DNA from: Burkholderiaceae bacterium
GTDB taxonomy: Bacteria; Pseudomonadota; Gammaproteobacteria; Burkholderiales; Burkholderiaceae_B
Assembly (NCBI GenBank): GCA_023653055.1
Contig: JAMNXR010000001.1
Location: 248,001-312,000 of the forward strand
DNA length: 64,000 nt
Reading direction: 5' to 3'
Shown here: piece by piece, positions 1-8,492 of the stretch
How positions within the stretch are numbered: position 1 is the first letter of the stretch
How the letters are laid out: each line of letters opens with the position of its first letter
Translations under genes and position numbers: made by a program
Notes under the pieces: model-generated
Databases searched by the model: none
What the model was told of the DNA's origin: nothing
Seen by the model: only the letters and a program-made list of their open reading frames with translations

Positions 1-522
1 GGTCAGTTAGATATTTTGGGTGAACGTGTACTGCCGCTGCGCTGGCAGCATTTATCGCGTGTGATTCCTGCCACGATTAGTTCGACGGTCACTGGAATGG
101 GTTTAATCGCGATTGGTGAGGGCGTGGTGCTTGGCTCGGCCTATTGGATCGCGGGCGTGCCTTCTCCTGTGTTGTTGGGCGTGATCACCGCGGTCATGGC
201 AATGATCCCCGGAGGGGCGCCTTTGGCGTGCGGGTTAGTTTCTCTCTACCTCGTGGGTTCGGGCGAGCCGTTGACCGGAGCGGCGCTGTTTGCCTGGGGC
301 TCTATTGAGTTGTTTATTGTAGACAAGACCTTACGCCCTCGACTTGTTGGCGGCCCAGTCAAATTGCCATTTCTGCCAACGTTCTTTGGTTTGGTGGGCG
401 GCGTGACAACAATGGGTTTTATCGGTCTTTTCATTGGGCCTGTCTTGATGGCCCTGATTGTTGCGTTATGGCGTGAGTGGGTGTTTGAGGTCCAGCAAAA
501 GACCGAGCAGCCGCCCAGCTAA
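1..522 (+). CDS. AI-2E family transporter (PerM-like permease), C-terminal part
   Basis: The gene is cut by the left edge: the reading frame is open from base 1, five codons before the first internal TTG. About 173 residues remain. They hold several hydrophobic helices and the family's C-terminal signature, a DKTLRPRL segment followed by a Gly-rich helix pair ending in GLFIGPVLMAL. Family members are inner-membrane proteins with about eight helices, some acting as autoinducer-2 or Na+/H+ exporters; the substrate cannot be deduced here. The stop overlaps the stop of the convergent response-regulator gene by four bases, leaving no room for a terminator. Confidence 0.88.
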   Translation, partial: GQLDILGERVLPLRWQHLSRVIPATISSTVTGMGLIAIGEGVVLGSAYWIAGVPSPVLLGVITAVMAMIPGGAPLACGLVSLYLVGSGEPLTGAALFAWGSIELFIVDKTLRPRLVGGPVKLPFLPTFFGLVGGVTTMGFIGLFIGPVLMALIVALWREWVFEVQQKTEQPPS

Positions 523-1166
523 GGTTTTTTGTTTGCAGACAATAGGTCGGTGCCTTCAAACATCGTAATCAGCTCACTGAGGGATTTGGCTTGCATCTTG
601 CCCAAGACCCGGGCGCGATGCAGTTTGATTGTGGCGGCAGCCGAACCACTGATTTCAGCAATTTCCTTGTTTGAACGTCCCGAGATAATCTCGCTGCAGA
701 CTTCTTTTTCGCGCGGAGTGAGTCGCGCGTAGCGCTGCTGAATATTGAGTGAATGCAACAGCACGGCATGTTGTTCCGCGTCTTTGGCGAGTCCGCTATC
801 GACCGCACGCAGTAGTGATTCCATTGAAAAAGGTTTGAGCAAGAAGTCCACCGCACCTTGCTTCATTGCCCGAATGATTTGCGCGGGAAGGCTTTCACCG
901 CTAATAAAAATAATAGGCGTGCGCCATTTGTTGGCGATGAGCTCGGCTTGAACTTCGACGCCTGACTTGCCTGGCATATGCATGTCCAGCAATACGACTG
1001 CGGGTGAAACGGGGACCGCGCTTTTGAGAAAGTCATCAGGCGACTCATAGACGCTGACAGAGTAGCCTAAGCGCGAGAGCGTACCCGTCAGTGCGTGCCG
1101 AATAGACGCGTCATCGTCGATTAAATAAATGTGACCCGAGACAGAAGAATCGCCAGAGATATCCAC
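519..1166 (-). CDS. FixJ/NarL-type two-component response regulator
   Basis: An N-terminal receiver domain has the acidic pocket in LIDDD, the phosphoacceptor Asp in LLDMHMPG and the conserved Lys in LLKPF. A C-terminal LuxR-type helix-turn-helix starts at LTPREKEV and continues through SNKEIA and TIKLHRARV, the usual FixJ layout. I chose the GTG at 1166, which puts about a dozen residues before the receiver strand. A GTG at 1247 would add 27 residues with a hydrophobic run atypical of the family; neither start has a clear ribosome binding site. No kinase is adjacent, so it is an orphan; a kinase at 18830-20200 is a speculative partner. Confidence 0.88.
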   Translation of the reverse strand: MDISGDSSVSGHIYLIDDDASIRHALTGTLSRLGYSVSVYESPDDFLKSAVPVSPAVVLLDMHMPGKSGVEVQAELIANKWRTPIIFISGESLPAQIIRAMKQGAVDFLLKPFSMESLLRAVDSGLAKDAEQHAVLLHSLNIQQRYARLTPREKEVCSEIISGRSNKEIAEISGSAAATIKLHRARVLGKMQAKSLSELITMFEGTDLLSANKKP

Positions 1167-1358
1167 GCTGCACCGAATAATTATTGTGATGATACTAAGC
1201 AGAGCGCTAGATGAAACAGACAGCTTTGTTCGCCTAGTGATCCGCACGCTTACATATTGAAGCCGAACATTACAAAATTTTTCAACTTGTGGATATACGC
1301 CATGTGGCGGATGCGCCTAAGCGAAGTAAGTTTCAAACAGCTAGCGTATAAATACTAT

Positions 1359-2933
1359 TTATATGCTGTGGATTTTGGTTTGCCCTGCTTCAACAGAAAA
1401 GCGCGCAAGTGTCATCGCCTCAGAATTCGGATCTCTGACGTTTTTAACTGCGCGCAACGTGGTGGTCATATTGTGTGGCGTGACGTCCACAACGCCATAC
1501 CCACGGTACTCGGCATTTGCAAAGACAAAATAAGGGCTATGGCGCAAAATTTCTGCAAGTGCAGCCTGCGTAGCGCCGTTGCGCGAGGAGATGCTTGTGC
1601 CGCAAAACTCTACCCCAACTGTTTGACTCTCGGGTTGGGCGTAGTTGGACAAAATCTGGCCTACCCAGTTTTGGTGGACGTCCCCCCCCAGTACAACCGG
1701 ATTTTGTAAGCGCGATGAGCGCATGGCATCAATGAGTCGCTGTCGAGCTACAGGGTAGCCGTCCCAACCATCGTTGGAGATGAAGCTAGGGGTGGTGCCT
1801 GCGTTGCGTGGACCAAGCAGGCTTTGTTGACCAATGACATTCCATGTTGACTGACTACGTTTAAATTGGCGTGTGAGCCATCCTTCTTGCTGCTCTCCGA
1901 GTAGCGAACGGTTATCTTGTGTCAGGAGCGCGCACTGCTCTGGATTGATCCGTGCACTGCCAAAACGATCCACTGGTGTGCACGCTTGACGATCCCGGTA
2001 TTGACGATTGTCGAGAGTATAAAGTGTGGCGAGTTGACCGAATTGAACGCTGCCAAACACTTGAACTTGATTGCTTTGATGTTCAAGCAGCTGTGCAAAG
2101 TCAGCGTAGCGCACCGGCATATTTTCATAAAAGGCTTGATACGCCGCGCGCCTGCGTCCAACAAAAGATGCAACGGTGTCGTCGCCTGGAAAGCCTGGAG
2201 TTAATGCAGCATAGTCATTTTGAACTTCGTGATCATCCCAGGTCACGATCCATGGGCAGGCCGCATGCATGGCTTGTAAATGCGGGTCGGATTTATGGAG
2301 TGCATAACGATCGCGGTAGTCCTCCAAGGTGATGACCCAACCCCCCGTTGTGAGCCTGACATCGCGTGAGGCAGCGGTAGGGTACTCGTAGATGTAGTCG
2401 CCCAAAAACATGACGACATCCAGATTTTGCTCGCGCATGTCACGGTAGGCGGAGTAAAAACCATCTCCCCAGCGTTGGCAGGAGGCATAGGCGAGTCGCA
2501 GTCTTGACGCGGGTTGGTCGGGTGTGGGAAAGGTCCGTGTTTGTCCCGTGGGGCTGCTGGCGTTCCCAGTAAGAAAGCGATAAAAGTATGTGCGTGCAGG
2601 TAAGAGACCCGAAACCTCGGCGTGCAAGGAATGACCGAGTTCGGGTACGGCTGTGAGGGAGCCTTGTTGAACGATTTGGGTAAATTGTGGATCGTTAGCC
2701 AGTTGCCAAGTGACGGGGACATGCGCAAGCGTCTGACCGGCTTGCGCAAGCGCTTCTCGACCCAATCTCGTCCATAGCACCATAGACTGGCTGGTGGGCG
2801 AGCCGCTCGCGACCCCGAGTGTGAACGGATCGGATGGCCAGCTCAGCCGCGCCCAACTGGTTTTAGGTAGGCCAACTAAGGCTGCAGAAGCCGCTGAGGC
2901 GGCCGCCAGGCCCAAGAGTTGGCGACGTTGCAT
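1359..2933 (-). CDS. phoD: PhoD-type alkaline phosphatase/phosphodiesterase, Tat-exported
   Basis: The 524-residue protein starts with a twin-arginine-like signal (MQRRQLLGLA, then an Ala-rich stretch to about residue 28). PhoD metal-site motifs follow in order: SCQRWGDG near 151, LGDYIYEY near 177-184, WDDHEVQNDY near 232 and GGDVHQNW towards the C-terminus. Family members are Fe/Ca-dependent periplasmic phosphomonoesterases or diesterases that release phosphate from organic esters. The start lies 12 bases after the stop of the UPF0114 gene, so the two are probably co-transcribed. A candidate Pho box upstream of that gene fits phosphate-starvation control. Confidence 0.92.
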   Translation of the reverse strand: MQRRQLLGLAAASAASAALVGLPKTSWARLSWPSDPFTLGVASGSPTSQSMVLWTRLGREALAQAGQTLAHVPVTWQLANDPQFTQIVQQGSLTAVPELGHSLHAEVSGLLPARTYFYRFLTGNASSPTGQTRTFPTPDQPASRLRLAYASCQRWGDGFYSAYRDMREQNLDVVMFLGDYIYEYPTAASRDVRLTTGGWVITLEDYRDRYALHKSDPHLQAMHAACPWIVTWDDHEVQNDYAALTPGFPGDDTVASFVGRRRAAYQAFYENMPVRYADFAQLLEHQSNQVQVFGSVQFGQLATLYTLDNRQYRDRQACTPVDRFGSARINPEQCALLTQDNRSLLGEQQEGWLTRQFKRSQSTWNVIGQQSLLGPRNAGTTPSFISNDGWDGYPVARQRLIDAMRSSRLQNPVVLGGDVHQNWVGQILSNYAQPESQTVGVEFCGTSISSRNGATQAALAEILRHSPYFVFANAEYRGYGVVDVTPHNMTTTLRAVKNVRDPNSEAMTLARFSVEAGQTKIHSI

Positions 2934-2945
2934 GGTAGGTGTACG

Positions 2946-3467
2946 TCAGTGTTTTGAGTGCAGCAGCTTTTCGGTATAGGCGATGGCGAGTGCGGACACC
3001 ACAAAGGCTAGATGAATAATGGTTTGCCACATCATCGTTGAGTCATCGATGCTGGGTGCGTTAATAAATGTCTTTAGCAGGTGAATAGAGGAGATACCAA
3101 TGATGGCGGTCGCCAACTTAACCTTGAGAACCCCAGCATTGACGTGGGACAACCACTCCGGTTGGTCTGGGTGATCTTCCAGATCAAGCCTGGATACAAA
3201 AGTTTCCCAACCACCGACGATCACCATGATCAACAGGTTTGAAATCATCACCACGTCAATCAGACCGAGCACAATCAACATGAGTTCGGTTTCAGTGACT
3301 GTTCTTTCAACAGCCATCATGCCAATGAGGTGAATGAGCTCTTGCCAAAATTGCCAGACGTAGATACCTTGGGCGACGATCAGGCCCAAATACAGTGGCG
3401 CCTGGAGCCAGCGACTCATGAAAATCCAACGTGGGAGCGAACGCATTTTGCTTTTTTCTGAGGTCAT
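2946..3467 (-). CDS. UPF0114 / YqhA family inner-membrane protein
   Basis: This 173-residue protein has about four predicted membrane helices. It has the family layout of [17 protein letters not shown] near the N-terminus, then an [18 protein letters not shown] helix, a [13 protein letters not shown] loop and an HLLKTFI segment. The molecular function of the family is not established. It is the first gene of a two-gene unit with phoD, and a candidate Pho box lies 41 bases before its start. This link to phosphate is an inference from position. Confidence 0.88.
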   Translation of the reverse strand: MTSEKSKMRSLPRWIFMSRWLQAPLYLGLIVAQGIYVWQFWQELIHLIGMMAVERTVTETELMLIVLGLIDVVMISNLLIMVIVGGWETFVSRLDLEDHPDQPEWLSHVNAGVLKVKLATAIIGISSIHLLKTFINAPSIDDSTMMWQTIIHLAFVVSALAIAYTEKLLHSKH

Positions 3468-3507
3468 TTTCTATTTGTAACTAGGTGTAATAAACGAACG
3501 CGATTAA

Positions 3508-3525
3508 ATCATAGTTTGATGACAA
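3508..3525 (-). promoter_or_regulatory. Candidate Pho box upstream of UPF0114-phoD
   Basis: On the minus strand this reads TTGTCATCAAACTATGAT. Compared by eye with the enterobacterial Pho box (two CTGTCAT half-sites in 18 bases), 13 of 18 positions match and the half-sites are correctly spaced. The site ends 41 bases before the first start codon of the operon, and the downstream phoD gene is a classic PhoB target. The second half-site is degenerate. Confidence 0.45.
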
Positions 3526-3537
3526 ACTAAGTATTTG

Positions 3538-4692
3538 TCAGACGGGATACGTGCCAGGTAGCAGGATACTTTTATCCACGGTTTCAACATCTGTTCGGCC
3601 GCAAAAAGCCATCGTGAGATCGAGTTCTTTGTGAATCATTTCCAGTACTTTAGTGACGCCTGGTCCGCCCATGGCGCCTAAGCCGTACAAAAATGCACGA
3701 CCGATGTAGCAGCCTTGTGCACCGAGTGCACGTGCTTTAAGGACGTCTTGACCGCTGCGTACACCACCATCCATGTGGACTTCGATTTGCTTGCCGACCG
3801 CATCGACGATGGCAGGAAGACACTGAATGCTGGACTCTGCACCATCGAGTTGGCGTCCACCGTGATTACTGACAATCAAGGCATCGGCGCCGCTATTGAG
3901 CGCGAGACGGGCGTCCTCGGGATCTTGAATGCCTTTAAGAATGAGCTTGCCACCCCAACGTTTTTTGATCCACTCGACGTCGTTCCAGTTGAGTGCGGGA
4001 TCAAATTGCGACGCGGTCCATTCGCTGAGCTTGCTCATGTCGGAGACACCTTTGACGTGCCCAACGATATTGCCAAACTGGCGGCGCGGCGTGCCAAGCA
4101 TTCCAAGCGCCCAGCGCGGTTTGGTGGCGATGTCGATCATGTTGGCCAGCGTCATTTTTGGCGGAGCGCTCAAGCCGTTTTTCAGATCTTTGTGGCGTTG
4201 TCCCAGGATTTGCAAGTCGAGTGTGAGGACAAGCGCAGAGCAATTGGCGCGTTTGGCGCGCTCAATCAAACGCTCAATAAAGTCACGGTCTTTCATCACA
4301 TACAGCTGGAACCAGAAGGGGTGATGGTCGGTTCCTTCGGCAACGTCCTCGATCGAGCAAATGCTCATCGTCGAGAGCGTAAAAGGCACGCCAAAGTCTT
4401 TGGCTGCACGGGCCGCCAAAATCTCACCATCTGCGTGTTGCATGCCAGTGAGCCCAGTGGGAGCAATCGCAACAGGCATCGCAACTCTTTGACCGATCAT
4501 GGTGGTCGCCGTTGAACGGTGTTCCATGTTGACCAAAATACGCTGCCGAAGTTTTATTTTTTGAAAATCACTTTCGTTGGCACGATAGGTGCTTTCAGTC
4601 CAAGAGCCCGAGTCTGCGTAATCGTAAAACATACGTGGGACACGTTTTTTCGCGAGAACGCGAAGATCTTCGACGCTAGTAATGACTGTCAT
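3538..4692 (-). CDS. lldD: FMN-dependent L-lactate dehydrogenase / alpha-hydroxy-acid oxidase
   Basis: This 384-residue TIM-barrel flavoprotein oxidises L-lactate or a related 2-hydroxy acid and passes electrons to the membrane chain. Visible motifs are APTGLTGMQH (FMN site), FQLYVMKDRDF, LTLDLQILGQRHKD, SNHGGRQLDGA with the catalytic His and substrate Arg, and the phosphate-binding MDGGVRSGQDV and GRAFLYGLG. I chose the ATG at 4692 because GGAGA lies just upstream and the protein then begins at the usual MTVITSVEDL; a longer frame to 4731 lacks support. It appears to be a single-gene unit. Substrates other than lactate are possible. Confidence 0.9.
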   Translation of the reverse strand: MTVITSVEDLRVLAKKRVPRMFYDYADSGSWTESTYRANESDFQKIKLRQRILVNMEHRSTATTMIGQRVAMPVAIAPTGLTGMQHADGEILAARAAKDFGVPFTLSTMSICSIEDVAEGTDHHPFWFQLYVMKDRDFIERLIERAKRANCSALVLTLDLQILGQRHKDLKNGLSAPPKMTLANMIDIATKPRWALGMLGTPRRQFGNIVGHVKGVSDMSKLSEWTASQFDPALNWNDVEWIKKRWGGKLILKGIQDPEDARLALNSGADALIVSNHGGRQLDGAESSIQCLPAIVDAVGKQIEVHMDGGVRSGQDVLKARALGAQGCYIGRAFLYGLGAMGGPGVTKVLEMIHKELDLTMAFCGRTDVETVDKSILLPGTYPV

Positions 4693-4833
4693 GTTGCATG
4701 GTCTCCGGACATGAGTGCGTAAATGAACCAAACGGGTGCATACGCATGATAGCTGTAAGTTTAACGGGCGAGGATCGTTTTTGCAGGTAATATTTGATCG
4801 TCTCTTTTGAGTTTATGTTTTAAGGTGTGTGGA

Positions 4834-5028
4834 ATGAAAAAGCAAAAACTGTGGGTATTTGGGGCGTTAGCTGTCGCGAGCGTTCAAGCGAGTGCGCACC
4901 CCGGGCATGGCGAGAGCGTGTTGGAGGAGATTTTTCACACACTCACTGCCGCCGATCATTTGCCGATCACGATGGTCGTGGCGGTAGTCTTAGTCACAGG
5001 ACTTTTGATCTGGCAGAGCCGTCGGTAG
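4834..5028 (+). CDS. Small exported/membrane protein with HPGHGE motif
   Basis: This 64-residue ORF starts at an ATG preceded by GGTGTGTGGA. It has a basic N-terminus, a hydrophobic segment ending near ASA that resembles a signal peptide, then HPGHGE, a short amphipathic stretch containing TAADHLP, and a final helix (MVVAVVLVTGLLIW) ending in Arg-Arg. HPGHG directly after a signal peptide recalls the mature N-terminus of HupE/UreJ nickel/cobalt permeases, but the permease body is absent. A role in metal binding is a guess. It stands alone between lldD and a convergent EamA gene. Confidence 0.6.
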   Translation: MKKQKLWVFGALAVASVQASAHPGHGESVLEEIFHTLTAADHLPITMVVAVVLVTGLLIWQSRR

Positions 5029-5072
5029 AGGTTTAATTGCTTCGGCCGACTAAGTCGGCTGAGCTGCAACCA

Positions 5073-5954
5073 TCAGCTTCTGCGTCTGAGCCAATTGGGC
5101 CACGATGCCTGGTTGATAATCAGTACTCCCATCATAGTGATAAAAATGCCCACTAGGACTATGGGGGTCAAGGGCTCGTCAAACAACACCCACGCCATGA
5201 TCGCCGTGGTGGGTGGCACCAGATACATCATGCTGCTGACTTTAGTCGCATCGCCACGCCGTAGCAAGACGAACCACAAGCTCATGGCGCCGATAGAGAT
5301 CGCCAGGGTTCCCCAAAGCATCGCCCCGATCATTGGCACGGTCCATTGAATCTCGCGTGTTTCAAAAATAAACATCATGATCGTGCACAGTAAGGTGCTG
5401 ATGGAAAACTGAATGACCGAGCCTGTGCGCAAATCAAATGTGGGGCAAAAACGCTTTTGATACAGTGTGCCAAAGGTGATGGCAAACATGCCGACAAAAG
5501 CGAACAAAGTACTCGCGAGAGAAAGGCCTTCGAGTCGGATGTTGGTAAACAGTACGAGCGCCACGCCGGTTAGGCCGAGAATGAGGCCGAGCCATTGTCG
5601 AGGGGAAACACGCTCTGAGACAAAGGAGGCAAGCAGGCCAGTCAAGATGGGTTGTAAGCCGATGATGAGTGCTGCCAGCCCTGCAGGCATCCCCATTTTG
5701 ACGGCCACCCACACCCCGCCTAGGTAGCCAAACTGAAAAAGAGCGCCAGCGATGGCGATGTGCCAGACTTGTCGTCCACGCGGCCAAGGCGCTTTGAGCC
5801 AAAGGACAATCGGGAGCATGCACAGCACGACTGCGCCGAAGCGAATCGCCAAAAAGGTCATCGGTTCAGAGTAAGGCATGCCGTAGCGGGCAATGATGAA
5901 ACCGGTGCTCCAGATCAGGATGAAAACCGGGGTAAACCAGAGAGTACTTGTCAT
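5073..5954 (-). CDS. EamA/DMT-superfamily transporter
   Basis: The 293-residue protein has ten likely membrane helices in two five-helix EamA repeats. Family landmarks include an N-terminal WSTGFIIARYGMPYSEPMTFLAIR segment and a second-repeat PPTTAIMAWVLFDEPLTP segment. Members export amino acids, nucleosides or other metabolites; the substrate cannot be read from sequence. It is divergent from the MFS gene at 6037 across an 82-base gap. A six-base-pair hairpin with a three-base loop (5045-5059, GCCGAC/GTCGGC) lies just beyond its stop but lacks a U-run. Confidence 0.88.
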   Translation of the reverse strand: MTSTLWFTPVFILIWSTGFIIARYGMPYSEPMTFLAIRFGAVVLCMLPIVLWLKAPWPRGRQVWHIAIAGALFQFGYLGGVWVAVKMGMPAGLAALIIGLQPILTGLLASFVSERVSPRQWLGLILGLTGVALVLFTNIRLEGLSLASTLFAFVGMFAITFGTLYQKRFCPTFDLRTGSVIQFSISTLLCTIMMFIFETREIQWTVPMIGAMLWGTLAISIGAMSLWFVLLRRGDATKVSSMMYLVPPTTAIMAWVLFDEPLTPIVLVGIFITMMGVLIINQASWPNWLRRRS

Positions 5955-6036
5955 GGATCAGAGTGTACGTCTAGATGCTGGCCTATTGTGCGGGTTTGAG
6001 TCATGTTACGCTGCATCGTCCACCTGAATACTTCGT

Positions 6037-7287
6037 ATGAACAACACACCGGCTCCTGCAGAACTCATCGATTCGCGCTACGCATTTTGGCGCCTGGTCA
6101 TTGCCTTGCTGGCGATGCTGATGGGCAGCAGCTGCATGTTCGTCGTCGCGGTCGTTCTGCCTGAAGTGCAAGCCGAATTTGGGGTGTCACGCTCCGATGC
6201 TTCGTTGCCCTACACCCTAATGATGATTGGTTTTGGTGTGGGTGGAGTCTACATGGGCAAGATCGCAGATCGTTTTGGGGTCACGATTTCTTTGCTCATC
6301 GGTTCAGCCGGAATTGTGATTGGTTTTATTTGGGCGGGATTGAGTACCAGCATCATGGGTTTTGCGATGGCACACGGGCTTTTTTTGGGCTTGTTGGGGA
6401 CTTCGTCGACGTTTGCGCCACTCGTGGCCGATACCTCACTGTGGTGGAATAAACGACGCGGTATCGCAGTCGCCGTCTGTGCGAGCGGTAACTATCTGGC
6501 AGGCTCAGTTTGGCCATATTTAGCTCAATGGGGCGTGACGACGATTGGCTGGAGAGAGACCTATCTCTGGATGGGCGTTGTTTGTGGCGTCAGCATGGGG
6601 ATTCTTGCTTTGTTTTTGAGGCGTCGCCCTCCGCTTAATGTGGCCTCTCCTTCCACGGTTTCAACCGCCTTTTCTTCGACACGCCCTTTTGGGTTGAGTA
6701 TGGGGCAGGCACAGACATTCCTGATCATTGCCGGTTTGGCGTGTTGCGTGGCGATGTCGATGCCGCAGGTCCATATCGTGGCTTACTGTGTCGACTTGGG
6801 CTATGGCGCCGCGCGTGGTGCGGAAATGCTGTCGCTGATGCTGGCGTGCGGGGTAGTGAGTCGTCTGATTTCGGGTGTTATTTGCGACAAAATTGGCGGC
6901 ATCCGAACGCTCTTGCTGGGCTCGTCTTTGCAGGGTATCGCGTTGCTGATGTTCTTGCCCTTTGATGGCTTGGTGTCGCTGTATTTGATTGCTGCGACGT
7001 TCGGATTATTTCAGGGCGGTATTGTGCCCTCTTACGCGATCATCATTCGTGAGCATTTCCCTGCAGCGGAAACCGGGCGGCGTGTGGGGGCGGTCATCAT
7101 GGCGACGATGTTGGGCATGGCTCTGGGTGGCTGGATGTCCGGAAAAATATTTGACGTCACCGGTTCCTACAAGGTTGCGATGATTAACGGCTTGATCTGG
7201 AATGCGCTCAACTTGACGATTGCTTTTTGGTTGTTCTGGCGCCTCAGACGTCAGAGCCTCTCAATGTCAGGTAAAGCGTTTGGCTAG
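6037..7287 (+). CDS. MFS transporter (12 TM)
   Basis: The 416-residue protein has twelve predicted helices. The MFS motif between helices 2 and 3 appears as GKIADRFG near residues 75-82, and a long hydrophilic central loop (RRRPPLNVASPSTVS) separates the halves. General features resemble carboxylate/oxalate-type MFS carriers, but the substrate is not determined. Its 3' end overlaps the 3' end of the convergent carbonic anhydrase gene by 21 bases, the longest tail-to-tail overlap in the window. Confidence 0.88.
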   Translation: MNNTPAPAELIDSRYAFWRLVIALLAMLMGSSCMFVVAVVLPEVQAEFGVSRSDASLPYTLMMIGFGVGGVYMGKIADRFGVTISLLIGSAGIVIGFIWAGLSTSIMGFAMAHGLFLGLLGTSSTFAPLVADTSLWWNKRRGIAVAVCASGNYLAGSVWPYLAQWGVTTIGWRETYLWMGVVCGVSMGILALFLRRRPPLNVASPSTVSTAFSSTRPFGLSMGQAQTFLIIAGLACCVAMSMPQVHIVAYCVDLGYGAARGAEMLSLMLACGVVSRLISGVICDKIGGIRTLLLGSSLQGIALLMFLPFDGLVSLYLIAATFGLFQGGIVPSYAIIIREHFPAAETGRRVGAVIMATMLGMALGGWMSGKIFDVTGSYKVAMINGLIWNALNLTIAFWLFWRLRRQSLSMSGKAFG

Positions 7288-7947
7288 CACCAGTTGGTAG
7301 CGTTGTTCAAGTTCGTCGGGGGTCGCAACGCTCACGCCCAGATCGCGTGCAAGTCCGTCCTCTACTCCATAGACCCATCCATGGATTGTCACGGGTTGGT
7401 TGCGCTGCCAGGCATCTTGGACGCTTGTGGTCTGACACACATTGACCACCTGTTCGATGACATTGAGTTCGCACAAGCGATCAAGCCGTTCGGTCTTGTG
7501 GGTGAGCCGACCGAGGTAGGTCCCGTGCTTGTCATGCACGTCTTTCACGTGACGAATCCAATTGTCCGCCAAACCGATACGAACATTTTCCATCGCTGCC
7601 CGCACACCACCACAACCATAATGACCCACGACGATGATGTGTTTGACTTTGAGTTGATCAATAGCAAACTGAATCACGGAGAGTGCATTGAGGTCGGTAT
7701 GCACCACAACGTTAGCGATATTTCTGTGAACGAAGACTTCGCCCGGTGCGAGACCCGTGATTTGATTGGCGGGTACGCGTGAATCTGAACATCCAATCCA
7801 AAGGTATTCGGGCGATTGCTGATTGGCAAGGCGGTTAAAAAACTCAGGGTCACTTTGAATGACCGAAGCGACCCACTCTTTGTTTTTTTCAAAGAGCTGG
7901 GTGAGTTCGTGGGGGTTGGCAGATTTTGTCGTGTTTGGCAGTGTCAT
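7267..7947 (-). CDS. can: Beta-class carbonic anhydrase
   Basis: This 226-residue enzyme interconverts CO2 and bicarbonate using zinc. The zinc ligands and catalytic dyad are visible: Cys53 and Asp55 with Arg57 in CSDSRVPANQ, and His109 with Cys112 in HYGCGG. VFVHRNIANVV near residue 71 is also typical, and length and motifs match the E. coli Can type. It is a monocistronic minus-strand gene whose end overlaps the MFS gene. The lipoprotein gene lies downstream of the SDR on the same strand, 32 bases upstream of this start, so the three may be co-transcribed. Confidence 0.95.
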   Translation of the reverse strand: MTLPNTTKSANPHELTQLFEKNKEWVASVIQSDPEFFNRLANQQSPEYLWIGCSDSRVPANQITGLAPGEVFVHRNIANVVVHTDLNALSVIQFAIDQLKVKHIIVVGHYGCGGVRAAMENVRIGLADNWIRHVKDVHDKHGTYLGRLTHKTERLDRLCELNVIEQVVNVCQTTSVQDAWQRNQPVTIHGWVYGVEDGLARDLGVSVATPDELEQRYQLVLAKRFT

Positions 7948-7979
7948 GTGCAGGGGGTCTCGTTGAGGCGCATTAGCGT

Positions 7980-8477
7980 TTAAGGCTGCGTGCCACCTGC
8001 TTGCTTCAGTAGCGCCTCAAGCATTGAGAAAGAGGCGTTATCGAGTAGATTGATACGTTTGATTTTAACGCCCGCATCAAATTCGACACCCAGTGGTGAA
8101 GCAAATTGAAGATATGCATGACCGATGACTCGAACATCACGTCCCTCGGGCGTGATAACGAATTTGACGTTGTCTGTGATGTTTCTAGCAAAGTCGTCAT
8201 TCGCGAGTGTCACCAGCATCTGTTCGCGATCTTCACTCAGTCGATTACGGATACAGAGGACTTCGGCTTGGTCGGGCAACATACGCATCCGGCTCTGAGA
8301 ACACGCGCTCATCAAGCTGTTTTTAACTTGAACAGCGGACATGTTTTTAAAAATGACTTCAGCGGTGCGCTCCGGCATCGCCTTCACTTCTTTTTTCTCG
8401 TCTTTGCTGGAAGAGCTGCAGCCGAGCAGGAACGCAAAGAGTGCGACACCGAGGATGGTCTTAAAGGGAGTGCGCAT
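7980..8477 (-). CDS. Small lipoprotein of unknown function
   Basis: The 165-residue product starts with MRTPFKTILG and a hydrophobic core ending in the lipobox LLGC, followed by a Ser-rich and Lys/Glu-rich linker. I chose the ATG at 8477 because GGAA sits eight bases ahead; an in-frame ATG at 8489 is less suitable. The mature part has an alternating hydrophobic pattern and two Cys residues that might pair (SACSQSR and VLCIRN), suggesting a small periplasmic beta-rich domain. I do not recognise the family. It begins 15 bases after the SDR stop, so it probably shares that transcript. Confidence 0.75.
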   Translation of the reverse strand: MRTPFKTILGVALFAFLLGCSSSSKDEKKEVKAMPERTAEVIFKNMSAVQVKNSLMSACSQSRMRMLPDQAEVLCIRNRLSEDREQMLVTLANDDFARNITDNVKFVITPEGRDVRVIGHAYLQFASPLGVEFDAGVKIKRINLLDNASFSMLEALLKQAGGTQP

Positions 8478-8492
8478 GAGGTATTCCATTGG

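Noticed and set aside
1343-1367. AT-rich inverted repeat overlapping the phoD stop
   Set aside because: Stem is A/T only and there is no U-run; too weak to call a terminator or operator.
1257-1709. 150-codon plus-strand open frame
   Set aside because: It mostly lies antisense to the C-terminal part of phoD and has no domain or good ribosome binding site.
3715-4515. 266-codon open frame on the plus strand
   Set aside because: It is antisense to lldD, whose protein has complete family motifs; the plus-strand product has no recognisable domain.
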